Shown here one piece after another: positions 10,822-19,695 of a stretch of DNA of 64,000 nucleotides. Under the pieces are notes generated by a model. It ran no database searches. It saw nothing but the letters and a program-made list of their open reading frames with translations, and was not told where the DNA came from. The stretch covers positions 1 through 64,000 of the forward strand of contig CALJVL010000046.1 in the NCBI GenBank assembly GCA_937773775.1. Reading direction: 5' to 3'. Both the position numbers and the translations under genes were made by a program. The stretch is from an uncultured Flavobacterium sp. GTDB taxonomy: Bacteria; Bacteroidota; Bacteroidia; Flavobacteriales; Flavobacteriaceae. Within the stretch, counting starts at the first letter, position 1, and each line of letters begins with the position of its first letter.

Positions 10822-11535
10822 ATGTCTTTAAATACCAAATACAGAACGGATAAACCCGAAATCATGGATGATTTTGCCATGGAAGGTGAGGTTTTACGCG
10901 AGGCTTTGGATAAAATCGCCGCAATAAATCAGCTTTTGGGAGGAAACAAGCTAACTTTACTCGGAGTAAAATCATTGATAACGAAGATGCCTAACATAGC
11001 TGAAATCACCATTGTTGATGTAGGTTGCGGTAATGGCGATATGCTGAGAAATCTTGCCGATTATGGAGCGAAAAACAATTTAAATTTCAATTTAATTGGA
11101 ATAGATGCAAATAAATTTACTATTAATCATGCCGCAAAATTGTCAAAAAACTACCCAAATATATCCTACCGGTGCGAGGATATATTCGATAAACCTTTTA
11201 GTGAACTAAAATACGATATAGTACTATGCACATTGACTTTACATCATTTCAAGGAAAACGAAATTCTTGATATAATGAATATGTTTTACAACAACGCATC
11301 ACTTGGAGTTGTTATTAATGATTTGCAAAGAAGTAGTCTCGCGTATCGATTATTCCAGTCGTTATGTCTTATTTTTAAACTGAACACTATGTCCAGAGAG
11401 GATGGCTTAATTTCGATTTTAAGAGGTTTTAAAAAGAAGGACTTAATCGATTTTTCAGAAAAATTAAATTTCAGTAACTATACCATTAAATGGAAATGGG
11501 CTTTCCGTTACCAATGGATAATTTCAAAAATATGA
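10822..11535 (+). CDS. class I SAM-dependent methyltransferase
   Basis: 237 residues with the SAM-binding motif IVDVGCGNGDML (about residues 64-75), an acidic GIDAN strand and a CTLTLHHF motif IV region. Its TGA stop overlaps the ATG of the type III PKS in ATGA at 11532-11535, showing translational coupling. The likely role is O- or C-methylation of the polyketide; which one cannot be told. Confidence 0.88.
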   Translation: MSLNTKYRTDKPEIMDDFAMEGEVLREALDKIAAINQLLGGNKLTLLGVKSLITKMPNIAEITIVDVGCGNGDMLRNLADYGAKNNLNFNLIGIDANKFTINHAAKLSKNYPNISYRCEDIFDKPFSELKYDIVLCTLTLHHFKENEILDIMNMFYNNASLGVVINDLQRSSLAYRLFQSLCLIFKLNTMSREDGLISILRGFKKKDLIDFSEKLNFSNYTIKWKWAFRYQWIISKI

Positions 11536-12584
11536 GTGTAAAAATACATACCGTTACAAAGCAACTACCCAAATACTCCAGAACAACAGAGGAAATTATT
11601 CCGTTTCTAGATGCTTGGCTAATTGGACAGGAAGAACGTTTCATCAGAAAAGTAAAAAAAATATTTGAAGGGGCAGCGGTTGATAAGCGCTATTCCATCA
11701 TGGACCCCATCGAAGTTTTTACAAAAACATCATTTGAAGAAAGAAATGACATTTATGTTCGCGAGGTCATTGATCTAGGCGAGAAGGTCCTTGAAAAGGC
11801 GTTGCTGAAATCCAAATGGAAACCAGAAGATTTAGATTATATCATCACCGTAAGTTGTACCGGAATCATGATTCCTTCACTAGATGCGTATTTGATCAAT
11901 AAATTGAAATTGCGTCAGGATATAGTACGTCTTCCTGTTACGGAAATGGGATGTGCAGCTGGAATTTCAGGTATAATATATGCCAAAAATTTCTTGAAGG
12001 CAAATCCAGGTAAGCGCGCAGCGGTAATTGCGGTCGAGAGTCCTACAGCAACCTTTCAACTTGACGATTTCTCCATGTCCAACATTGTAAGTGCTGCCAT
12101 TTTTGGAGACGGAGCTGCTTGTGTGCTACTTTCGTCACATGAAGATGACGAGGGGCCAGAGGTACTAGCAGAAGAAATGTACCATTTTTATGATAATGAA
12201 CATATGATGGGTTTTAAACTTACCAATTCAGGTTTGCAAATGATTTTGGATATTGAAGTGCCAGAGACAATCGCGTCCCATTTTCCAGCAATTATCCACC
12301 CCTTTTTAGAGAAGAGTGATTTGACAATTGAAAATATTGATCATTTGATATTTCATCCTGGTGGAAAAAAAATCGTGCAGACAGTTGAAAGTTTGTTCTC
12401 AGATTTAGGCAAAAATATTGATCATACAAAAGAAGTGCTGCGTTTGTATGGAAATATGTCCAGTGCAACTGTTTTATACGTTTTGGAGCGTTTTATGGAC
12501 GATTCACCTGCTAAAGGGGAGAAAGCCTTGATGTTAAGTTTCGGACCTGGATTTTCGGCACAAAGAGTTTTGTTGCAGTTTTAG
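11532..12584 (+). CDS. type III polyketide synthase (chalcone/stilbene synthase family)
   Basis: 350 residues from the ATG that overlaps the preceding stop (ATGA); an upstream ATG at 11490 in the same frame lies deep in the methyltransferase and is not preferred. The Cys-His-Asn catalytic triad is complete: Cys141 in TEMGCAAG, His275 in IFHPGGKK and Asn308 in YGNMSSAT. GFGPG-type loop appears as SFGPGFSAQ near the C-terminus. Family members extend a CoA or ACP-bound acyl starter with malonyl units and cyclise it to resorcinols, pyrones or related rings. Neighbouring FabZ, KAS and ACP genes suggest a fatty-acyl starter made in cis. Confidence 0.93.
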   Translation: MSVKIHTVTKQLPKYSRTTEEIIPFLDAWLIGQEERFIRKVKKIFEGAAVDKRYSIMDPIEVFTKTSFEERNDIYVREVIDLGEKVLEKALLKSKWKPEDLDYIITVSCTGIMIPSLDAYLINKLKLRQDIVRLPVTEMGCAAGISGIIYAKNFLKANPGKRAAVIAVESPTATFQLDDFSMSNIVSAAIFGDGAACVLLSSHEDDEGPEVLAEEMYHFYDNEHMMGFKLTNSGLQMILDIEVPETIASHFPAIIHPFLEKSDLTIENIDHLIFHPGGKKIVQTVESLFSDLGKNIDHTKEVLRLYGNMSSATVLYVLERFMDDSPAKGEKALMLSFGPGFSAQRVLLQF

Positions 12585-12609
12585 AAGCTAAAAATCAAGA
12601 ATTACGATA

Positions 12610-13038
12610 ATGACACATCAGGAAATCATCTCGAAATTACCGTATTCCAAGCCCTTTTTATTTGTTGACGACTTAATGGAAGTTAACGAGAACGGGGTTG
12701 TGGGTAGTTATACTTTCGATGAAAACTTAGATTTTTACAAAGGCCATTTCAAACAGCATCCAGTGACGCCAGGGGTTATTTTAACAGAAGTGATGGCTCA
12801 AATTGGGCTGGTTTGCTTGGGAATATTTTTATTAGATGATACATTTAATGAAAATACAACAATTGCCTTAACATCAACGTCTATTGAATTTATAAAAGCT
12901 GTTTTTCCAAATGAAAAAGTGAGTGTTACTTCAGAGAAAATATACTTTAGATTTGGTAAGCTTAAGTGTAAAGTAAAAATGACAAATGCAAGTGGAGAAG
13001 TGGTTTGTATGGGAGAAATTGCAGGAATGATTATTTAA
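12610..13038 (+). CDS. 3-hydroxyacyl-ACP dehydratase, FabZ-like
   Basis: 142-residue single hot-dog domain. The active-site block is KGHFKQHPVTPGVILTEVMA with His46 and Glu60 in the expected catalytic positions (the usual GHFPGHP is here GHFKQHP). It would dehydrate 3-hydroxyacyl-ACP during acyl chain building. It follows the type III PKS by 25 bp and comes before the ketoacyl synthase, so it is probably dedicated to this operon and not the housekeeping enzyme. Confidence 0.9.
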   Translation: MTHQEIISKLPYSKPFLFVDDLMEVNENGVVGSYTFDENLDFYKGHFKQHPVTPGVILTEVMAQIGLVCLGIFLLDDTFNENTTIALTSTSIEFIKAVFPNEKVSVTSEKIYFRFGKLKCKVKMTNASGEVVCMGEIAGMII

Positions 13039-13054
13039 TTAAAGCAGAAGAAGT

Positions 13055-13077
13055 AAGAACCGGTTTTTACGGTTCTT
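13055..13077 (+). other. intra-operon hairpin
   Basis: AAGAACCG at 13055-13062 and CGGTTCTT at 13070-13077 pair perfectly around a 7-base loop. It sits in the 62-bp gap between the FabZ-like and KAS genes. There is no T run directly after it, so it more likely affects mRNA processing or the ratio of the two operon halves than full termination. Confidence 0.45.
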
Positions 13078-13100
13078 CAGATTAAAAAAATAGCAAATAA

Positions 13101-14375
13101 ATGAATAGGAGAGTGGTCATCACCGGATTAGGCGTTGTTGCTCCAAATGGAGTGGGTCTCGATGCGTTTACTGCAGCGATAAAAAAAGGAGTTTCTGGAA
13201 TCAAAAAAGATCCAGAATTGGAAAGATTAAAGTTTTCCTGCCAAATTTCGGGAAAACCAGAAGTTTCCGTAGAGCACTCCTTAAAATATTTTACAGGGTT
13301 GGAACTTCGAAATTTTAATTCCTCGGGTATTTTATACGGCGTAGTTGCAGCAATGGACGCATGGAAAGATGCAGAACTGTCTATTGGAGTAAATGAAGAA
13401 CCCGATTGGGACAGCGGAACTATCTTTGGAACAGGTACCTCGGGAATTGATAAATTCCGCGAAAGCATTTATAAAATAGATGATTTTCAAACACGAAGGT
13501 TGGGAAGTACCGCAGTGGCTCAGACAATGAACAGTGGTGTGAGTGCATATATAGGTGGGAAATTGGGTTTGGGCAATCAAGTCACCACCAATTCTTCTGC
13601 TTGTACAACGGGCGCAGAAAGTATTTTAATGGCATACGACCGAATAAAATCAGGACAGGCTAAACGTATCTTGGCAGGAAGTACTAGCGATAGTGGACCC
13701 TATATTTGGGGAGGATTTGATGCTATGAGGGTCTGCACTTTTAAACATAATGAAACACCTGAAAAAGCTTCGAGACCAATGAGTACAAGTGCTTCTGGTT
13801 TTGTTCCTGGAAGTGGAGCAGGTGCTTTAGTATTAGAAGATCTAGAAACGGCTTTAGCTCGTGGAGCGCGCATTTATGCAGAAGTATTGGGCGGGAATGT
13901 CAATTCAGGAGGACAGCGTGGTCTTGGAACTATGACGGCACCAAATCCAATGGCCGTTCAAAAATGTATCAAAAGTGCTTTAGAGAATGCAGGAATACGA
14001 GTTGATGACATCGATGCTATTAATGGACATCTAACGGCTACTTCAAAAGACAGTTTGGAAATACATAATTGGAGCGAAGCCCTGGGGCGAAAAGGCTCTG
14101 ATTTTCCATACATAAACTCATTAAAATCGATGGTAGGTCATTGCCTTTCAGGTGCCGGAAGTATTGAAAGCGTAGCTTCGGTACTGCAATTACATCAAGG
14201 ATTTATATTTCCCAATATCAATTGTGAGGATTTGCATCCCGAGATTACGAGTATAATTGATAAGTCTAGAATACCACAACAATTAATTGAAAAAGAATTG
14301 ACTATCATTGCAAAAGCCAGTTTTGGTTTTGGCGATGTTAATGGCTGTGTTATTCTAAAAAAATATACCATTTAA
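13101..14375 (+). CDS. beta-ketoacyl-ACP synthase II (FabF-like)
   Basis: 424 residues, a complete KAS II-type condensing enzyme. The triad is Cys168 (NSSACTTG), His310 (NGHLTATSKD, where housekeeping FabF has NAHGTST) and His347 (KSMVGHCLSGAG, with Lys342). No chain-length factor partner is present. It extends acyl-ACP with malonyl-ACP. It belongs to the type III PKS operon, before the ACP by 10 bp, and probably makes the acyl starter or side chain. Confidence 0.92.
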   Translation: MNRRVVITGLGVVAPNGVGLDAFTAAIKKGVSGIKKDPELERLKFSCQISGKPEVSVEHSLKYFTGLELRNFNSSGILYGVVAAMDAWKDAELSIGVNEEPDWDSGTIFGTGTSGIDKFRESIYKIDDFQTRRLGSTAVAQTMNSGVSAYIGGKLGLGNQVTTNSSACTTGAESILMAYDRIKSGQAKRILAGSTSDSGPYIWGGFDAMRVCTFKHNETPEKASRPMSTSASGFVPGSGAGALVLEDLETALARGARIYAEVLGGNVNSGGQRGLGTMTAPNPMAVQKCIKSALENAGIRVDDIDAINGHLTATSKDSLEIHNWSEALGRKGSDFPYINSLKSMVGHCLSGAGSIESVASVLQLHQGFIFPNINCEDLHPEITSIIDKSRIPQQLIEKELTIIAKASFGFGDVNGCVILKKYTI

Positions 14376-14385
14376 ATTTTAAAAA

Positions 14386-14640
14386 ATGAACAAAGAAGAG
14401 ACATTAGAGCAGTTAAAAGAAATAATCAAGCCCTACACGAACAACCAAGAGGCTTTTGATAATTTTACAGCTGATACAGACTTTATTGCTGATTTAAATA
14501 TTAATTCAGCCAATTTAGTAGATATAATTTTAGATGTGGAAGACGCTTTTAAAATTCATATCGACAATGAATCGATGGAAAAAATGCTTGATGTAAAATC
14601 AACCTTGGAAATTATTGAGGCTAAGCTATCTGAAAAGTGA
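14386..14640 (+). CDS. acyl carrier protein
   Basis: 84-residue acidic helical protein. The phosphopantetheine attachment site is read as DLNINSANLVDIILDVEDAF, with Ser41 as the modified residue; the usual D before Ser is Asn here (NSA and not DSL). Its TGA stop overlaps the GTG start of the phosphopantetheinyl transferase. It would carry the acyl chain among the FabZ-like, KAS and type III PKS enzymes of the same operon. Confidence 0.88.
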   Translation: MNKEETLEQLKEIIKPYTNNQEAFDNFTADTDFIADLNINSANLVDIILDVEDAFKIHIDNESMEKMLDVKSTLEIIEAKLSEK

Positions 14641-15122
14641 TTGGGAACGATATCGTAGATTTGGATTTAGCCCGGAAACAAAGCAATTGGAAACGAACAG
14701 GTTTCTTAGAGAAAATTTTCACTGCCAAAGAACAATTGCTGGTTGCAAATGCTGTGGACCCGGAAATTATGGTTTGGAATCTATGGAGTAGGAAAGAAGC
14801 TGCGTATAAAATTTACAATAGGCAAACTGGAATTCGGGCATATATACCCATACAATTAGAATGTTTTTATGAGAATGAGAATTCGGGCTCTGTTCATTGT
14901 AGAGGGAATATTTATTACACCAAAACAGAAATTTCAAAAGCTAAAATAGCGACCGTTGCTGTAATCCGAAAATCTGATTTTAAAGAAATAATAGTTGTAA
15001 AGCCCACAGCTATAGTCCAAAAAAAAAATGGAGTACCTTATTTATTGGATGCTAACAATTTAGAAAAACCAATTTCCATAAGCCATCATGGGCGTTTCGT
15101 CACTTGGGTTAGCCTGAAATAA
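14637..15122 (+). CDS. 4'-phosphopantetheinyl transferase
   Basis: 161 residues from a GTG start at 14637 within GTGA, overlapping the ACP stop, so the two are translationally coupled. The start MIGNDIVDLDLA and the later WNLWSRKEAAYKI block give the Mg/CoA-binding Asp and the W..KEA..K signature of AcpS/Sfp-like enzymes. It should load the phosphopantetheine arm on Ser41 of the adjacent ACP. It is the last gene of the operon and ends 11 bp from a convergent gene. Confidence 0.9.
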   Translation: MIGNDIVDLDLARKQSNWKRTGFLEKIFTAKEQLLVANAVDPEIMVWNLWSRKEAAYKIYNRQTGIRAYIPIQLECFYENENSGSVHCRGNIYYTKTEISKAKIATVAVIRKSDFKEIIVVKPTAIVQKKNGVPYLLDANNLEKPISISHHGRFVTWVSLK

Positions 15123-15133
15123 AGGGAATATAT

Positions 15134-15730
15134 TTATTTGATACCCAATCTTGACTTTAATTTCAAGAATAACAAAGCGGCTTTATAAGCATCTTCCGAA
15201 GCGGTATTCCTATTACTTTTAGGAATTTTATAAATTTCAGATAATTGATCTAACGAGAATTTTGTGTCTGTTATATCATTTAGTTTTTGATGCATAATAT
15301 CAATATCAAGAGCTTCATTTCTTAGTCGGCCACATCCCTGTCTTTCTAGAGCGGCATTAATCATTTCGACGTGATCATCTATATGGTGCCCAACAAGTAC
15401 TGCGTTTCCAATAAATTCAACCAATGCGATAATACCATCGATTTCCCCCATTTTTTTCATTTTGCTTTCAATAATAAATGCATTTGAAAGCTTATTTTGA
15501 TGAAGAAATTTATACTGCAATAAAACGACCTCAAAACTGTCACTAATGCGGATGCTATCATCTACTACAGCAAAGGCTCCTATGGAGAAAATGACATCAC
15601 TAGAGTAGTTTAAACCAGAAGTTTCAGTAGATAAAATGACATAGCGCGCCGATTTTTTATTGAATTCTGAAAGATAGGTTCTCCAGAATTCAGGAAACTC
15701 TTTATTGATATGTTTTAGCCAGTCTAGCAT
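15134..15730 (-). CDS. DnaQ-like 3'-5' exonuclease fold, catalytic residues lost
   Basis: 198 residues with the RNase H-like exonuclease fold of DNA polymerase III epsilon relatives. Motif I reads LSTETSGL where active enzymes have DxETTGL, so the first metal-binding Asp is Ser. Exo II reads GHHIDDHV against the usual GHNxxFD, and the last motif has Asn (RNTASEDA) where DEDDh enzymes have His. All three changes suggest no nuclease activity; a binding or regulatory role is inferred. It starts 2 bp after the DUF294 gene stop, a pair seen in many bacteria near acs. Confidence 0.75.
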   Translation of the reverse strand: MLDWLKHINKEFPEFWRTYLSEFNKKSARYVILSTETSGLNYSSDVIFSIGAFAVVDDSIRISDSFEVVLLQYKFLHQNKLSNAFIIESKMKKMGEIDGIIALVEFIGNAVLVGHHIDDHVEMINAALERQGCGRLRNEALDIDIMHQKLNDITDTKFSLDQLSEIYKIPKSNRNTASEDAYKAALLFLKLKSRLGIK

Positions 15731-15732
15731 AA

Positions 15733-17649
15733 CTATGAAAATTGAGTCAGTTGAAATTTGTTTTTTATTAATTCCTCCAATTCTTTCATTGGTAAAAGTG
15801 CGTTTTTTAGTTTTTCCTTATCAATTTTTGATAATTCTTCTAAATTTATGTATTGCCCTGAGTTTTCATTTTTGAGTCCCTCTAAGGTACTAAATTTTGA
15901 TAAAATCAAGAAGGCTTCGGCGCAGTTCAAATAAACTTCGGAGTGTTTAGGATCTGAAATAGATAATTGCTTAAATCGAACATAGGTGTTATTTATACCC
16001 TTTAGATCAAAATACAGAGTGAATAACCGAGCCCCATCAACAAGGGGCATAATGGCACGGATCTTAATATCAAACATGTTTTTATAAGGACCTTCTTCCT
16101 CTACATTCAAATTCTTGAAAAAACTCAAAGGTGCATTTTTTCTTAAAGCATCGTTACCTAAATAATCAAAGAATAAGCTATTGTTTTTTGAAGTTATAAA
16201 AACGATTTTGCTGATCGCATCTTCCAGTTTTTGGTCTCCAAAGACGATCTCATAATCAAAGAAAATACTACTTATTTTATTATTCTTTTCGCCTGGTGCA
16301 GTCATCCAGCTATCGTATTGTTTTATCCAATCAGTCAATGATTTACACCACATCATATTGCTTGCCATATGTCCATTTGGGCATAATTCATAACCTATTT
16401 TTTCAAGAGTCAAAGTCGTCATTTTTCCTAGTTTAAGAAAATAATCTTTAACATCTCTATATTTTTCAGCTGCAACATCTTCGAATATTAAAATACTATC
16501 TTGGTCCGTAAGCAATAGCTGTTCTTTTCTTCCTTGACTACCAATGCTTAACCAAGAAAACCTAGCAGGAGCTGAGCCTAATTCTAAAATTGATAACTCA
16601 ATTGCACGCTTTAATAAGGCAAAATTGATTTCACTTGTGAGATTAGTGATATGTGTAAGAGGAATGTTTTTTTGAATAGAAGTCTGAATGAGGGCTGTTA
16701 ATCGTATTCTAATTTGTTTCAGCTCATTTGGACTTTGGGAACGTTTAATTTCCTTTATTAAAACCCCAGGATTACTGGCTTGGGCAATTATCAAATCATG
16801 TTCAGAAATCACTCCTTTGATAACACTAGCATTTGTTCCGTCTAATGTTACACATAAATGAGTCACATTATTTTTCAACATTAAAAGTTGAGCTTCAGCT
16901 AATGAAACGTTTTCTAACACCGTTATGACTGGAGATGACATGATTCTATCTACAGAAACCGTAACTGGGAATCTCCCTGTAGCAATTTTAGAAGACATGT
17001 CAGTATCTGTTACGATACCGAGTGGAATATTATTTTCACATACGATAGCACTGTTAATTCGAGTTTCAGCCATCAATTGTGCTACATCTTTTACAATGCC
17101 GCTAATTGTCGTTTTTAATGGAGCTGTATTATAGGATAAGGTTTGGAAAAATTGCATTTCAGATTGTTGGTCAGTGTAAAATACCGAATCAGAAATTAAA
17201 TTTCCACGGGAACTTTCATTGTCGTTAGAATCTGGGGTATTGGTAGCAAAGTTCTCCAACAGGAAGTTTAAAACGTTCATATTACTGGCCAAAAAAGGTC
17301 GAAAAACAGAGATAGGAATGGCATAAACAATACTTTCTTCCCGAGCTTTTGCTGTCATTCTGTAATTGTTTTTCGCAAAAAACGGACGTAACCCAAAAAT
17401 GGCACCTTCATGACATTTGTTTAAAATGGTTTCTTCGGCGTCAGCAATGACAGACAAATCAATAACTCCTGCTGCAACAACATAAAAACTATCATGAACG
17501 ACATCATTTATCTGGAAAAGAGTTTTATGTTTTTGTAAATTAACCACACGAATATTGCTTGCAATTTCAGATAACTCTTGAACTGTCAGTTGGTCAAATG
17601 GTGAGTATTCTTTTAAAAAATCCGCAATATTCTCTGCAATAGAATTCAT
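15733..17649 (-). CDS. cNMP-binding / CBS / DUF294 putative nucleotidyltransferase protein
   Basis: 638 residues. In order: cyclic-nucleotide-binding-like domain (about 10-125), two CBS domains (about 170-290), a DUF294 nucleotidyltransferase-like domain (about 310-450) with WLSIGSQGRKEQ and the DQDS acid pair, and a helical DUF294 C-terminal domain (about 485-625). No membrane segments. Such proteins are thought to sense nucleotides and modify a partner; in other genomes they neighbour acetate uptake and acs genes. Here it is coupled to the exonuclease-like gene downstream. Confidence 0.88.
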   Translation of the reverse strand: MNSIAENIADFLKEYSPFDQLTVQELSEIASNIRVVNLQKHKTLFQINDVVHDSFYVVAAGVIDLSVIADAEETILNKCHEGAIFGLRPFFAKNNYRMTAKAREESIVYAIPISVFRPFLASNMNVLNFLLENFATNTPDSNDNESSRGNLISDSVFYTDQQSEMQFFQTLSYNTAPLKTTISGIVKDVAQLMAETRINSAIVCENNIPLGIVTDTDMSSKIATGRFPVTVSVDRIMSSPVITVLENVSLAEAQLLMLKNNVTHLCVTLDGTNASVIKGVISEHDLIIAQASNPGVLIKEIKRSQSPNELKQIRIRLTALIQTSIQKNIPLTHITNLTSEINFALLKRAIELSILELGSAPARFSWLSIGSQGRKEQLLLTDQDSILIFEDVAAEKYRDVKDYFLKLGKMTTLTLEKIGYELCPNGHMASNMMWCKSLTDWIKQYDSWMTAPGEKNNKISSIFFDYEIVFGDQKLEDAISKIVFITSKNNSLFFDYLGNDALRKNAPLSFFKNLNVEEEGPYKNMFDIKIRAIMPLVDGARLFTLYFDLKGINNTYVRFKQLSISDPKHSEVYLNCAEAFLILSKFSTLEGLKNENSGQYINLEELSKIDKEKLKNALLPMKELEELIKNKFQLTQFS

Positions 17650-18085
17650 GTTGTTGTAATATAATATTTCCGTAAAAATAATAAAATAAATAATTACAAT
17701 GAAATCAAACCTGATGTAAAAACATCAAATTAATAAGAAATTCATTTTCGGTAGTATTTGGAAAGAGCTTATTCAAGTATAGAGTAGTACCAATATAATT
17801 TCAGGAATAAATAAAAACTTCAATTTCCGTGCTCTTATAGTCAATCAGGAGATCTACGTATATTCTATTTTACATAATGTAAATTATAGTGCAAAAGTAT
17901 ATCATATAAAAGTATCCAAAATACTCTCGTATTGTTTTAACCAAAGTCCTGTTATATCACGTAGAACATTATAGTAGCAGAACTATTTATAGGATAGCTA
18001 TCCAGTTGACTCCCATAATAATCCTATTTTAAAGCAGTTAGTTTTATAATCAAGCTATCTTTGTCAAAACTAAATTCATCAAATT
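17650..18085. other. intergenic region, divergent promoters
   Basis: 436 bp between two divergent genes. No gene-like reading is seen. The right end holds a clear TAnnTTTG box for the DUF2237 gene. The left half is AT-rich and probably holds the promoter of the DUF294 gene, but no clear box is seen. Confidence 0.6.
18056..18063 (+). promoter_or_regulatory. flavobacterial -7 box of the DUF2237 gene
   Basis: TATCTTTG matches TAnnTTTG exactly and lies 22 bp before the ATG at 18086. No convincing TTG -33 box is seen at the usual distance. Confidence 0.5.
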
Positions 18086-18448
18086 ATGACCACTTCATTA
18101 AACGTTTATGGAAAACCTTTAGAAAACTGCTCTTGTAGTCCAATGACTGGCTATTTCCGTGATGGTCTTTGTAATACGATATCAGCGGATTCTGGAACTC
18201 ATGTTGTTTGTGCAATTGTGACAAATGAGTTTCTTGAATATTCGTTAAAAAACGGAAATGATTTAATCACTCCAAAACCAAACTGGGATTTTCCAGGACT
18301 AAAAGCTGGTGATAAATGGTGTTTATGTGTTTCTCGCTGGAAAGAAGCTGAAAAAGCAAATGTCGCTCCGAAAATAGATTTAAATGCGACACATCAACTA
18401 GCACTAGAATATGTATCACTAGAATTATTACAACAGTATTCTATTTAA
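18086..18448 (+). CDS. DUF2237 family protein
   Basis: 120 residues with the DUF2237 pattern: NVYGKPLENCSCSPMTGYFR at the start, a conserved HVVCAIVT strand, NDLITP and GDKWCLCVSRW. The function of the family is unknown; several conserved cysteines suggest redox or metal roles, but this is only inference. Its stop codon overlaps the end of the convergent oxidoreductase gene by 8 bp. Confidence 0.9.
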   Translation: MTTSLNVYGKPLENCSCSPMTGYFRDGLCNTISADSGTHVVCAIVTNEFLEYSLKNGNDLITPKPNWDFPGLKAGDKWCLCVSRWKEAEKANVAPKIDLNATHQLALEYVSLELLQQYSI

Positions 18449-19673
18449 AACGCTCAGCAATTAACTTAGTAACAGATTCTCCACTTGTCATAGCCGCGTT
18501 TAAAGAGCCATTAAGCTGTGTATCTCCCGCTAGATAAATACTGTCAGAAAATTTAAACTTAGCTTCGGATCCATTATATTCAACATGTTTTAAATCTGGC
18601 AAAGCTTTTTTAATAATGTAACGCTTTATGAAGCGCTTAGTAATAATGCCGCAGTTGTTTTTCAACTCCGTTTCAACTTTGTTTATTAAGTCGGTTTCTT
18701 CTAAATCATGATTCTTAACTACGGTCACTGAAAGTACTTGTGCTTTGGATGTATTATTATTTGCAATACTTGTTGTAAAAAAAATATTATTTATTAAAGC
18801 ATCATTATCAGCGACTAAACCTATAATTGGTTTTTTTAAGCTATCCTGTTCTACTTCAAAATAAAGATTATCACAGGCTTTCCAGCTAATGGGTTTTTCT
18901 AGACCTATTAGTTTACTAGGATCAGTCGCAATTATAATAATATCTGAAGTAATATCAGAGCCATCTTCTAAAACAACACGCCCCTCCTCTACTGTTTTTA
19001 CTTTAGTATTGAATCTAAATACAGTTTTAGTTAGTTGTGATTTTAACTGGTTAGGAATGGCTTGAATACCCTCTTTTGGGATAACTGCTAAACCTTCTCC
19101 AAACATTTTATACGTAAACTCAAACATAGCACTTGAAGTTCGTAAATCAGTTTCTAAAAAGATACCAGAAAAAAAAGGTTTGAAAAAATTTTGGATAATA
19201 CGATCTGAAAAACCTTTCGCTTTTAAGTATTGAAGTGTACTTACTTGTTCAGAATCAAAAATAGCTTCTAGAGATTTGTTTTTGAGCGCTAAATTCAACT
19301 TAAAAATGGCTAGTTTGTCTTTTATCGAACCCACATCAGCAACAAGCGTTGGCAACAACAATGAAAAATCCCTGAGCGGGTCACCGATTAAGGTCGTTTT
19401 ACCGTTTTTATAAATTACGGCGCCCGGTATTAATTTTTGAAGTTCTAAAGTCTTGTAATTTAGATATTTCTTTGCTTGTGGGTACGCCTCTAATAGCACT
19501 TGAAATCCATGATCTAATTGAAGTCCGTCAACAATATCTGTTTTAACACGGCCACCAACACGATCACTAGCTTCAATAATTGTAGGATTAAATCCTAACT
19601 TTTCTAGTTCTATAGCGGTTATTAATCCGCTAATTCCTGCCCCAATTATTGTAATTTTCTTATTTGTGTCCAT
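18441..19673 (-). CDS. NAD(P)/FAD-dependent amine-oxidase-type oxidoreductase
   Basis: 410 residues from ATG 19673 (MDTNKKITIIGAGISG). A longer frame begins at 19706, but a TAnnTTTG box lies inside that extension, so the shorter start is preferred. Dinucleotide-binding GAGISGLITAIELEKLG is followed by GGRVKTDIVDGLQLDHGFQV, the pattern of protoporphyrinogen-oxidase and phytoene-desaturase-like flavoproteins, and a C-terminal FAD motif YLAGDTQLNGSLNAAMTSG. The substrate is unknown. It may share a transcript with the upstream AKR and msrA genes or use its own promoter. Confidence 0.85.
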   Translation of the reverse strand: MDTNKKITIIGAGISGLITAIELEKLGFNPTIIEASDRVGGRVKTDIVDGLQLDHGFQVLLEAYPQAKKYLNYKTLELQKLIPGAVIYKNGKTTLIGDPLRDFSLLLPTLVADVGSIKDKLAIFKLNLALKNKSLEAIFDSEQVSTLQYLKAKGFSDRIIQNFFKPFFSGIFLETDLRTSSAMFEFTYKMFGEGLAVIPKEGIQAIPNQLKSQLTKTVFRFNTKVKTVEEGRVVLEDGSDITSDIIIIATDPSKLIGLEKPISWKACDNLYFEVEQDSLKKPIIGLVADNDALINNIFFTTSIANNNTSKAQVLSVTVVKNHDLEETDLINKVETELKNNCGIITKRFIKRYIIKKALPDLKHVEYNGSEAKFKFSDSIYLAGDTQLNGSLNAAMTSGESVTKLIAERFK

Positions 19674-19695
19674 GTTTATTGCCTTCAGTGCAAAG

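Noticed and set aside
11490-11531. Longer start for the type III PKS at ATG 11490
   Set aside because: The ATGA overlap at 11532 gives the usual start and coupling; the extension lies in methyltransferase codons.
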